From positions 2,651,048 through 2,715,047 of the forward strand of contig JANPWX010000097.1 in assembly GCA_024734555.1 (NCBI GenBank): a stretch of DNA of 64,000 nucleotides. The letters run 5' to 3'. The notes under the pieces were generated by a model that was given only the letters and a program-made list of their open reading frames with translations, ran no database searches and was not told the origin of the DNA. Source of the stretch: Trochalopteron elliotii (taxonomy: Eukaryota; Chordata; Aves; Passeriformes; Leiothrichidae). Position numbers and translations under genes: made by a program. Within the stretch, counting starts at the first letter, position 1, and each line of letters begins with the position of its first letter. Shown here in pieces: positions 1-10,848 of this stretch.

Positions 1-592
1 AAGCCCCTGCTTTATGGATGGGTGAGTCACTCCTGGGAAATGGAAGACCACATGTACAGAAATTCATATTCTGATGATGACTTGCAGTCCCTTGTTCCAA
101 TTGCTGGATCCCGCCTCCTGTGATGGATGCAGCACGGTGGCTTTGTGCAATCAATGGCCCTGTAATTAGGAAGAGGTGCAATATTCTGGAAAATAGCCAC
201 ACCTTTTCTGAAGAGATTTCTTTCATGGGTTTAATTCACATCATCTGAAATCACCCTGAACCCAGCCTGAATTTGATCCCATGGATATCTTTATCTGCAG
301 AGCTTCGGCAGTTTTACTTTCATCAGTCATTGAAGGAGGAGTTACATTCATGCAAGGATGTCAGCACTTGGCTTGTGATAAGATGCAGCAAGGGAGTGAA
401 ATGAGGTGCAGTTATTGGCTGATAATAGCGCTCTTTACAATATATAACTGTGGTATGGACAAATGAAATATGTTCTGTTAAAATGGGCTACTGTCCAGCA
501 CTTAAAATAAATGTTTTTGAAGTGCTAGCAGACCTGCTCTATAAAATACCCCAAGACTGTGTAAGGAATGCAAATCCATACTGGCCATCAGA
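1..592. other. single-copy noncoding stretch
   Basis: No exon, repeat or RNA gene is recognised here. Two short open frames (about 60-90 codons) exist, but they overlap each other, and the second runs into the CAA repeat, so they are treated as chance. Composition is ordinary for the window. Confidence 0.5.
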
Positions 593-657
593 ACAAAAAA
601 CAACAACAACAACAACAACAACAACAAAACCCAAACAACAACAACAACAACAAAAAA
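593..657 (+). repeat. (CAA)n microsatellite, interrupted
   Basis: A run of CAA trinucleotides is broken once in the middle by a short AAACCCAA interruption and flanked by A-runs on both sides. Translated, it gives only poly-Thr or poly-Gln (poly-Val on the other strand), so the open frames crossing it are repeat artefacts. The interruption suggests an older locus that may now mutate less than a pure array. Confidence 0.95.
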
Positions 658-1736
658 TTAAAGGCCATGAACATTTTGTGAGTGTGGGAAGAAAAGCTGT
701 TTTACAGCAATATTGTTTCCTCAGTTGAGAGTGGTCTGTGTCACGTACACGGTGTTCCTCAAGTTTCAGAATCAACTGCTCCTTAACATTGAACTTGTCA
801 GTTCAATTACACATCCATCTTATCATGCTAAGCCAAATTTAAAAGGGCACACCAGGGTGTGCTGATGAATAAGGGGTTTTTTTTTGCAGGGCAGTAGTGC
901 CTGCAGTAACTCCCCTGTTTTGTCAGTGTGACTTACTATAGTGCATGTATCCTGACACGTATTAATAATGGTTCATGTTTAAACAAATCACAGTGGATCC
1001 CTAAAAAGAGTGTGTAGTTGCATATTCTGCATCAAGTGAAGCCCACACAGAACCAGAGATCACGGAGGCCATGAACTGCTTGAAAATAGACACGTTTGCT
1101 CTGTCAGGAGAGGGCTTTTCCCTGAGGGCCAATGATCACATCCAAGAGTGTTTCTTCCAGACCCTCCCAAATTAAATTAGTAAATATGGAATGAGGCTAG
1201 ACAACAGTGCTAGTACACTCAGAGAGCTGCTCTCTCTGGCATGGGAGCACTATCAGTGGAAAGAAGTCAAGGGAAGTTTCATTTTTAGAATGTAAGATTT
1301 TGTTTCAGAAAAATAGAAATTAAAAAATGCAAAATTATTCCAACTATTGCAACTATGTCACAGAACCTGTGTTTCTAAAAATGCATTGAGTCTGCAATAC
1401 TGTCAGTAATAGTAAGCTAGAGAGACTTGGAGAGCTATGCTCTTCTTTATCTCTTTAACTGGCATTGCTTCATTGACTGCCGCAATTATTTCTGATTGAC
1501 ACCTAAGTGAATTAGAAACATGTGCTGCACATCTTAACTGCACATGAATTACTGCACTCTGCTAAGAAGTAGAAAAAACTTGGAAAACTCCATTTTTCAC
1601 CTCATGGGAATTTTCGTTGTTCCTTGAGGCTGTGAGCTGAATGTATAAGTTTCCATAGGTGAAGCCACATCAGCTGTTGTAACGTGTGACATCTCATCTT
1701 ATTTTGCAAGACTGTATCATCTAAGCGGATTTTTGG
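658..1736. other. single-copy noncoding stretch
   Basis: AT-rich unique sequence. A T-run of nine at about 876-884 is followed by GCAGG and looks like a splice acceptor, but no credible exon follows it. No repeat family was recognised. Confidence 0.45.
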
Positions 1737-1962
1737 CTATTTTTTAAAGTCAGTTTTTTGTTTGGTGGGGGTCTTTTGTTTTTGCTTTGTTTTGGGGGTT
1801 TTGTTGTTGTTGTTGCTTAGGGTTTTGGCATTTTTGTAGGTTTTTTTTTGTTTCGGTTTTTGGGGTTTTTTTTGTTTTGTTTTTTGTTTTTGGTTTTTGG
1901 TTTTTTGTTTTTGTTTTTGTTTTTGTTTTTGTTTTTGTTTTTGTTTTTGTTTTTGTTTTTTT
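1737..1962 (+). repeat. T/G-rich low-complexity block with (TTTTTG)n array
   Basis: About 225 bases made almost only of T and G on this strand. The 3' part, about 1902-1961, is a perfect hexamer array with a G every sixth base (1907, 1913, 1919 and so on to 1955), giving about ten units of TTTTTG. The 5' part is a degenerate mixture of TTTTG, GTTGTT and GGGG steps. Lys/Gln-rich or Phe/Val-rich open frames across it are consequences of the repeat, not genes. Read on the minus strand it is an A-rich tail-like block, which could mark the 3' end of an old retroposed copy, but no such copy was recognised beside it. Confidence 0.93.
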
Positions 1963-3183
1963 ACTTTCTGGATTTGTTCAGCCTCTGAACATGTCCGTGG
2001 GCAGACAGTCACAATGTCACTTTGTGAACACTGTGTGCTGTGAATTTCATGATTTCAGACACCTAGAGCTTTTTATGTCAGGAACTGAGCACCGACTCAC
2101 ACGTGTCAGCCCAACTTCATGCCCATTAGCCATGTGTCCCTGTGTCTGTACAAGAGGCCAATACCTGGGACAAAGTGTGACAATCCCACCCAAGGAAGCC
2201 ATGGGGTGCCTGTAGCCTCCAGCAGCAGCAGGTGTCAGCTGCAGAGCAGAGAGCCAGTCTAAGGTCTGAGGGGAGGAACCAGCTCTCCTACACTGCAGAA
2301 TTAGCTCAACATTAGCTGGAATGATGGCCCCTCTGGGATCCATCCCCATTGGATGCCCCTTTGGGCTGGGAGGGAGCTGCCAGCTTCAGCAAAATGGCTA
2401 GTGGAGCTCCACCTCTGGCAGCAGTCCCAGCATCCAGCCACAGGACACTAATCCTGTCCTTCATCCTGGTTGGTAATGCTTCCCATCATCTCACACTGTT
2501 GGATGGCTAAGTCTCCAGGAGAAACCTTGTGCCATCCTGGGAAACTCCTGCACCCAGGAAGCATGGGCAGAGTGAAAAGTCTTCATGGCTGGGCTGTGAC
2601 AAGAGAGCTAGAGGTGGCATCTGTCCTACCATAGGTGCAGCACCAGGTGGTGCCAAGCTCCTCTGCCATCCCCAACACCAACCTGTCTGCCTGTGCTCCT
2701 CCTTGCAGGTGGGGAAAATGCTGTCCAGGTGAAGGTGCAGGTGTCATACTTCTCCCCTGAGCACTTTTGGGTGGCCTTGCTGCCTTCTGCTGCCCTGGGT
2801 CCCTCAGGTTCAGTCTGCTGTCACTTCACATGTGGAGGTCCTGCTCAGCAGGAGCTCCCTGTCAGGGTTCTGAGCTTTGCTCCTCTATGGGATGTATTCT
2901 GTATTTCTCTTCTTGGTGGAATAAAAGATATTTATCTTCTTGCCATTTTCCATCTGACCCATAATTTATGACAGACCATAGACAGTTCAGCTGGGCCCTT
3001 AGGACATCTGAAACCTTTATGTTAAAAAAAATAAACATATCTGAATGCCCAGTGAGGACACTTGAAATCAGCCACAACAATTTGGTGAAATGTATTTAAA
3101 CAATCAAAGAAAATTTAGCGTATTTTTTTTAAACATACATTCACCAAAAACATTTTTCAATTATCGTGAATTTGGGGAGGGGG
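1963..3183. other. single-copy noncoding stretch, GC-richer 2.1-2.9 kb
   Basis: Between about 2.1 and 2.9 kb the sequence is noticeably richer in G and C than its flanks and contains several overlapping open frames of 65-100 codons on both strands. None has a recognisable domain, signal peptide or consistent splice structure. The open frames are best explained by the lower stop-codon density of GC-richer DNA. Confidence 0.4.
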
Positions 3184-3228
3184 GAAAAAACAACAAAGAA
3201 CAGCAACAACAACAAGAAAACAAGACAG
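3184..3228 (+). repeat. A-rich CAA/CAAA simple tract
   Basis: A purine-led, A-rich low-complexity tract of AACAACAA-type steps follows a G-run (GGGGAGGGGGG). It is too irregular to be a microsatellite of one unit. The G-run and A-rich tract give strong strand asymmetry. Confidence 0.8.
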
Positions 3229-6200
3229 TTTATTTTAAATGGAGAATTAGGGGGGGAAATGGATGAATTTCCTTCTGGTATTTTTTAATTAAAGATTCTG
3301 ACATTAATTCTGGAATTCAGTTTTAATTTAAAAACTAATTCCATTTTAATGATTGTATTTTAAAAGGATTAAATCAGAAAAGGTTTATATAAACCCATAA
3401 TATAGCTTTTGCCCATAACAAAAATAAACAAATTTTCAGTATAAATAATTTTTAAAATTTTACGACAAAAATCCCTGATCATTTTCCATATGCTATCAGT
3501 TGAATTCGTTTTCTAATCTTCTTCTTGTCTTTTTCAATTATGAATCTACAAAATCAGCTATTTGCTGAGCTGTGCTGAACAGGTAATGCATACTTTGGGG
3601 TTTTTTCCCACACATGTACCTAGGTCTTTTTCTCTAATTTTATATAATCTATACTCATACACCATCTTCATTGTTTCTGTAGGATGTTAGTCTGCATTAG
3701 GAAAGTAGGAGCAAGACCAGTGGCTGAAGGAAGCTTCTGAAACTGAAAATGTTGACAGTGTTCTGGACCATTTTCAGACCTCCTTTCACAATGTGTCTGT
3801 GTAGCCATCATCTCACAAAGAACTTTTTGTGGTTTATACCTAGAGGTGCCACTCGAATCAGTGATGCTACCCAGGGGCAGGCTGAGATGTTTTCAAAATG
3901 ATGGAGATGCGTATTTTAATATGACCTACATAGAAAAGAGGAACTAAATGATAGAAGTGTCATGCTGAGAGGCCTTATTTCAATGGAGTTTTCTCTCTTT
4001 AGGGAGAAACATTTAACGTATTTATTTCTATAAGGTCATACCACAGGGAGTTCAGTTTGGGGAAATGTGAAAACTAGCTTCAGGTTTTAAATCAAATTTC
4101 AGTCCTTGTGACTTCAGTTCTGCCAATCTGTGTCTGAATAACAGGACCCAACACTCTGCATAGCCCAAATGGAAATATATTCAAAACTGACAGTTCCTGC
4201 TAGTTTACAGCCACAGGCTTGTCAGATTGAACTTGAAATCTGACCCCAGCACACTCAAAATTCATCCCAAGTTCTCCTAATGCAGCCTGATGAATTTTGC
4301 CTGGCAGCAGTTTTTATTACAAGGGGATTTCTTGAAGTATGAGAAGTAGCTCCAAGCCATCTCAAAAACAGTAATTATTTCAATGTTTCCTGGTTGCTAG
4401 ATAGAGTCCCAGATCCTTGGAACAGTGCAAAAAAAATTAGCAATTTTGTGTCAAGTCAGCATGAAAATGCTTTAGATTTGTCACAGAAAGGGGCCTTGTG
4501 TAAAATGTGTTTAAGATTCAATGAAACACTTTGTCCAGCCCAAAACAAAATGTTTTCTTTCATGCAGAGCAGTTTTTATTCTTGCAAAATGAATGTGAGT
4601 CAGTGGTATTTAGCAAATCTCGTTTCATAAGATAACAGGACAATTTCCCTTAGTTTCCCAAAGCTTTCCACAGGAGGGAAGATTGGGAGGTGTGTGTGAA
4701 ACTTGAACAAATTTTACTTCATTTGTAAACAGTTTCCTTTCATCTGAAACTGTTTATTTTTTAGGTGAACAAACATTTCTACCAAACTGTTGCATCAGCT
4801 CTATTTGGAGCCAATGTGCTGTGTAAGCATTCCTCACCCTGCCGACTGCAATGAAGTCCCGTGACTGGTTTGCCCTGTGGGGTTGACCCGGGCTATCGAT
4901 GATGTGCATGTGGCAAATGTGCCAGAGGACTGCTAATTGCCTGATTAAAGTTCTTTTCCTGATTTTTTGGGTGGAAATGAATAATCAGGTCTGAAAGGCT
5001 CATGGTGTGAGGAAAGAAGAGCAAGTCTCCCTGGGGCTTCCTCGTACCCAGCTCACGGCCTCATGAACTCATTCCTACAGAGGCTGATAGGGGAATGAGT
5101 ATCTAAGGAATGAAGAATTACTTCAGGCTTTGCTATTTTTCATTTGCTTATGATGGACTAGGCTTTATTTCAGGCTAAAAAGTTGGCCTCAAGGAGCTCA
5201 CTCTGTCAAGGTCAGAAGTACACAAACACATGAGAGTTCTCTTGTCAAGTTTAGAAAATATTAGTGGCATTTCATGGATTTTCTTTAAACAGTTACCTTG
5301 CTAGCAGATAATTTTAGCAAAGTACCTCCCATGTGGAAGAACTGCAGAAGAAAACACAAATCTGCCCTCCTTTCAGGTTGAAGGGGCCTTTGAAGCCATT
5401 TCAGCTCAAGCAGCTGCATTTTGGTGGAGAATGAGGACAGGGTACTGTGGACCATACCCCCCCTTGGGGCAGGATGGCCAGAGGCAGCTGACTGGGAGCC
5501 AGTTCATGGCTGGTGAACAAGTTCCCAGCAAAGCCACACAATGTAGAAACATCCTCCCTCGCAGACACATTGCTGAGGATCTTCAGTTTCATCCCATTGT
5601 ATTGAGATGAGCAGCTGATGCAAAGCAACATGTGTTTGGCTTTGTTTTCTGATGTTGCTGACAATAACATGCCAACAATGTAAATAACAAATTTATTTAC
5701 ATACAAAAGTAATACTGATGTTCAGAACAATAAGATAAAGCTTTCTCAAAGGTTCATAGTAAACAACATTTATACCTTTTTACAGATGATTCGTTAAGCA
5801 TAGTTTCTGTAGTTTTTTAAACATCCTGCAAAGTCTCTGAGGTTGACAAGTGAAAAGGATGAAAAACAATTCTAAGAGAATCTATTCTTGTCTTTCTCTA
5901 ATGGCTTATAGATCCTGCTATTTCCATAAATGCTCTTTGAAGGGAAGCTATGTGGGATTTTAATGGCTTTTCGAGTTCATGTGAGTGTCACTTGCTTTGA
6001 TGTATGCCAGATAGAAAACAACAGTATGTCTGGAAGCAACAATCAATGGGGTTTAAGGTGAATGGCAAATACCATGTTTAGGAATACACTTATCTTGGGC
6101 TTATTGCACCCCAATCACAGGAATAGCATTGAGTTACCGCTGTTTTGTGTGTAAGGAAGAGTTCCTTTACTGCATTTTAGAGGGTATATTAAAGATGTAT

Positions 6201-9200
6201 TATGCTTTTATAAGCAAGATATTTTTTCCCATTTGTGACATGTTGCTTATTACCTCAAGTTTAAAATAAGTGTTTTGGGACAATGATTGTACTCAAATCT
6301 AACTTAGAGCCAGATTTTCACAAGCCTTTTGACAGGAAAAAGTCATCTGGAGTTATCTGGCTAAGGGACAGAAAAGTTCTATAAAAGTGTTTTACTGTTG
6401 CAATATTCAAGATAAGCCTTAGTTGTAACACCTGTGGGAGAAGCTCTAAGCTCTAAGGTAAAATGATATTTAGAATGATTCTTGAATAATATCCTGTGAG
6501 GAAATAATTAGGCTAGGGTTTCTCTTTCAGTCTGCTTTCTGGGTGGGAGGGACTTCAGCTCTTACTTACTGTGTCCTTCACAGTATGTCACCAGTGACTC
6601 TCCTACCCCCAGCCTAGCTGTGCCACTGCCCCACTGGGCACCACTGCACTCACTTCTTCCAGACTAGCTTTATCCATGAGTATTTACCTCCCTATATAAA
6701 ATGTACCTCTTATTTAAACCTAGGTCCGTTATTTAATTTTCGTTATCACAATTGCTGGCCAGGACTTTGAGGACTGTGCAAAAAAAGGCAGTGGAAAATC
6801 AGACAGTGCCTATGGTCTACAGAGAGCTGAATGCTTCACCTACTTGACACAGAAGGTGAAACTTTGGGAGAAGTACTATCTTCAAAAGCTGCTATTTTTG
6901 TTGAAACATATCCTCCCATATTAGGTTTCCATGTATCAGGAACATCCAGACTCTGGTTGACAGCCTCAGTACTTTCAAAGTGTCCTGCAGCAGTTTTGTC
7001 TTTAAAACGGGGTTAGATGTAACTAGATCAGGGGATATGTGTCCCTTATAGGACAAATAGGAGCAAGCAGAAGAGTACTGTTTTCAGCTGAATGTACTGA
7101 ACCAGGCTAGACTTAAAAGGTGGTCCCAAGTAGCCACCAGAAAGCAATTGTTGTGGTCACAAACAGCAAATTTTCAAGTTCATTGTAGTGATTACCTACT
7201 AAATATAATTGCTTTACAGATGTAACAAATGGAGAAATCTATACAAACTGAGAAGCAGAAGTGTAAAATGCCAGCTCAGATCAAATCACTGAACCAAAAG
7301 GAGTTTTTGCTACCAGTGTTGGAAGGGAAATGTGCCTTATTGCTCTTGGATAAGAACCAAAAAATGTTTTTTACATGAGTTTTCTTGTTGTAAGGGTTAT
7401 ACTGAGAAGAGCAATCTCTGTATTTGGGTTGGGGCTACTGACAGACACATTCTTGAAATTCACCTGACCTGCAAATTATTTGAGTATTTAATCTTCACAG
7501 ACTCTTGCTAAAAAGAGAAGACTGATCTTTTTGAATAGCAGAGAAAAGGTATTTTGACACACTTTGTGCAGATGGCTCAGGTGTTACTATGTCCATTGAA
7601 GGACAGAAAACTGCTATTAACTGTGAGAATTAACTAAATTTGGGCTGTGATTTGTGACTTCTGACAACAGCCCTAAACAAAGCTGACGTGGCATATGACC
7701 AACCTGGACTGATTGATCCATTAGTAACTAGGAACTCTTGACCCAGGGAAAAATGTTGATTGCATGAAGAGGACACTAAAAGGTAGCCCAGTACATCAGC
7801 ACTGACATCCATTCCAGCAGCTCCTGTGAAAAGGTGAACTTTGCCATCTTTCCTGGACAGCTTTTTTATGCAGCTGGAGCTCAATGCATCTTCCTCTTGT
7901 TTACCTGTTATTGTAGATGCTGCTGGATTCCTGATTCTCACAAGGCTCTGTACTGCCTATCTGAATTTCAGTAGCTGAAATAATTATTGTTCCTTGCTCT
8001 CTGCCTGAGCTGAGACTTGAATACTGCCAGGAAAAATCAGCTTCATTTCCATTAGTTTTAATATCCCTTCCATTCAGCCCATTCATAGTTTTATCACGCC
8101 ACGGTACTACGGGCTTGACGTGAAGAGAGGAGTGAAGAGCAGTCTAGTTGTGAACAGGTGATGGGCAGCAGACCCTTACAGGAAATCAATGCCCTGCTTT
8201 TAAATTGTCTATATTTCATAGCAGCTGTGCTACTTCTGAGCTGGGGTGTGTGGGTTGATTTTTCCAGGCATACAGTAGCATATGTCCAAAGACTCTGCGG
8301 GTGCTGGGCTTTGGGTGAGCTGCCTCAGTAGCTTGGCTCACTGGAGCACTGGAGGAAAGCTGCAGGGTGAGGCCAGGCACGACAAGGCCTGTTCTCATGT
8401 GGTATGACACAAATTCAGTGCACAGGCCCAAACCTGTGTGGCTTTGACACCCAGCTTCAGCTGGGAGACAGCAGAAGGCCTGTAAAGAGGCTTGAGAAAA
8501 AAAGGAGTTAGCACTGCCTGCCCTGCTAAAAAGAGCATTGATGTGCCATTAGGAGAGTGTCCTCTCACTTACTAAAGGAAAATTTCCAGGAATCAGTGCT
8601 GGGACAGCGGTGGCTGGGACAGAGTTTGGAAAGAGGGAGGCCAGTCACAACACCGTGGCAAGGTGCTCCCAGCCAGCACCTGTCTCTGAAGGGTGCTCTT
8701 TACCTGGGACAACAGAGTTCCTAAGCTGGAACTGGCAAGTCAACATTGTACCAGACAACTCCAGGTGACTTTTGTCCCTGTATCCTCATGGCTGCAGGGA
8801 ATAAAAGCCTCTGTCCTTCCTCAGCATCTGCAATACATGCTTGAGGACGATATCCAAGCTGGAACAGGGCTGAGCAAAGCTGAGCAGCTCCTGGGGAGAG
8901 CACATGGCATTTCCTGTTGCTATGTGAAGTTTAGAGAAGTCCATTGACTTGGACAACACCATTACCAAGGAAGAGTCCTTTTTTATCCTTACTTATACCT
9001 TGTCCATAAGCAGCAGTTTGATCTACTGCTTGGAAAGTTTCCACCTTCTAATTTCCACAAAGTCCAACCCACACTTGGGAACTTGCAAGGACACTCTGGG
9101 GACAAATTATGCCAATAGCCAGAAGGACCTGTACCCAAGAAGGGATATCCTGGTTGAGCCCTACTGCCAATTGTAGCTCCTGTCTCCAGTTGTCTCAGTG

Positions 9201-10764
9201 GCAGGACCTGGCTACAGAAGCAAGAGCTGCACATGGGCTCTCTCACAACAAGCATATCCAATTTGTACTAGAGACAAAAAGTTCATTGGAGCATAAAAAT
9301 ATGTTGCCACTGTCAATCACTGCAGCAAAGTTTAACTGATGAGCTGACAGGGAAAAGGCTTCATCTTTTGCACTTGCAGGTGGGCTCAGTGCAGGCCATG
9401 GACAGGTCTGTGGTAGCTGCTGCAGTGATACCTCATGTTGCAATGGGTCTGAAGAAACTCTGACAAAGATCCTGCAGACTAACAGCCCCTGCACAGGTGT
9501 TTGCTGCCACAGCCCATGTGCAGCATCAATCCCAGGTGCCAGCTGCCTTGTGGAAGCACATATTTGTGAGAAGCTCTGCAGTGCATGAAATCAGCAGGAA
9601 TTACAGATATGCTCCACAAACTGACATGGAGATGGGGAATATTTATTGGAAGCTCTAGAATAGAGACCAGAGTGATTCCCTAATGCAGAAATTTCCTAGA
9701 CTTTAGTTTAGTCAGGCCTCGGCTATTCTGCTGTCACCTCCTCTTGTTCTCTGCTCCACTCCCCACTCCTGGAGGCAACCTGAAGCCTCCAAAGCCCTGC
9801 AATGGGGTGAAGTGGGTGGAAGAGATGGGGCATCGCTCACATGGTGATACTACACCTTTTCTTTCCTTACCCTTATACTCACATTCCACACTCTCAGCAT
9901 TTCTTTAATGAGAGGCAGCCCCCTTGAGCCATGCTGGAAGAATAAGAAATTGTGACAGACAGAGTGGAGTCCCACTTATTGCAGTTCTCCCCTCAGTGTG
10001 AGTGAGGTGTGGAGGAGACAGCAGCACTACTGCCTGAGGCAAATGGTTTCCCCAGACACATGCAGCAAGGATCCCCATCACTTCCATGCCCCTCATCCAA
10101 GGGAGAAGAGCAAGTTTTCAGGGTGCTCTAACATTATAGGACAGTAGACAGTCACACAGGATGGTTCTGCAGCTAATGGTTTTATATTAGATAAATGTGT
10201 CATTGCAGGTGTTGGAAGTGATCCATACTCACGTGGATCTGGGGCACGAAACTGGGGCAGAAGCATTTGTTTCAAACATTTCAGAAATGGTCCTGCAGCT
10301 TCTGTGGTGGTTCTACTCTTGAGTGGTGGGTCTCCAGGCAAAACCTGGAGCTGGAACCACTTGGAGGGTAAGAGAATGGGGCTTTGTTGCAGGAGATGGG
10401 TTTGCTCCTGCCCAGGGATGGAAACTCAGCAGCGTTTCATTCTTTCCTTCCTCTCTTGTTGCCAAAGGCAGACACTAAGCTTCTCTGGGGAGCTGTAAAT
10501 GAATATAATTCAATACAGGGCCCTAAGTGAGCAGCAGCACACTTGGCTTAAAGCTATTCCTGTTATGGCCAGAGGCAGACATCTGGGATGGGTGGACAGA
10601 TGATCTGATCTTGTGTGGAAATCTCATTGTGCCCCAGCCACTGTGCTCCACTTCACTGTAATAAAAAGTAATTTGATCAAATATTTTTGCACATTATTCT
10701 TCTGTTAGAATAATTATTCAATGCGTGCCAGCTGCAGGAGTTCTTGCACCTTTTTCCTATGCAG
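3229..10764. other. long gene-free stretch
   Basis: About 7.5 kb of unique sequence with no recognised gene. 3.2-3.5 kb is very AT-rich. Around 4.86-4.99 kb there is a run of homeodomain-like ATTA cores and a CCCGGG site in otherwise CpG-poor DNA. Around 8.10 kb several CpGs cluster and include a TGACGTGA CRE-like word. Open frames of 60-100 codons at 5.4-5.7, 7.6-8.1, 8.7-9.5 and 9.9-10.5 kb overlap in opposite strands and resemble no known family. Confidence 0.4.
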
Positions 10765-10848
10765 TAGTTGGGACTGGCTTCTCACACTCTTCTTCATTTG
10801 GATACTGGAGAGGCTCCTGCACTGGCAACTGCTGTGATTGTGCAACAG
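10765..10848 (+). other. exon-like segment, unrecognised
   Basis: This 84-base segment is bounded by a good acceptor (pyrimidine-rich stretch ending CCTATGCAG) and a good donor (CAACAG followed by GTAATA). Two of the three forward frames are open. One gives a neutral peptide ending in ATAVIVQQ, the other a Cys-rich one containing CTGNCCDC. Length divisible by three and good splice sites are compatible with an exon, but such combinations also occur by chance, and neither peptide was recognised. No neighbouring exon was found. Confidence 0.1.

Noticed and set aside
450..775. Poly-Thr/poly-Gln and poly-Val frames
   Set aside because: Produced by the CAA microsatellite.
1737..2012. Minus-strand Lys/Gln-rich 91-codon frame and plus-strand Phe/Val-rich 142-codon frame
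   Set aside because: Both are direct translations of the TTTTTG and related simple repeat.
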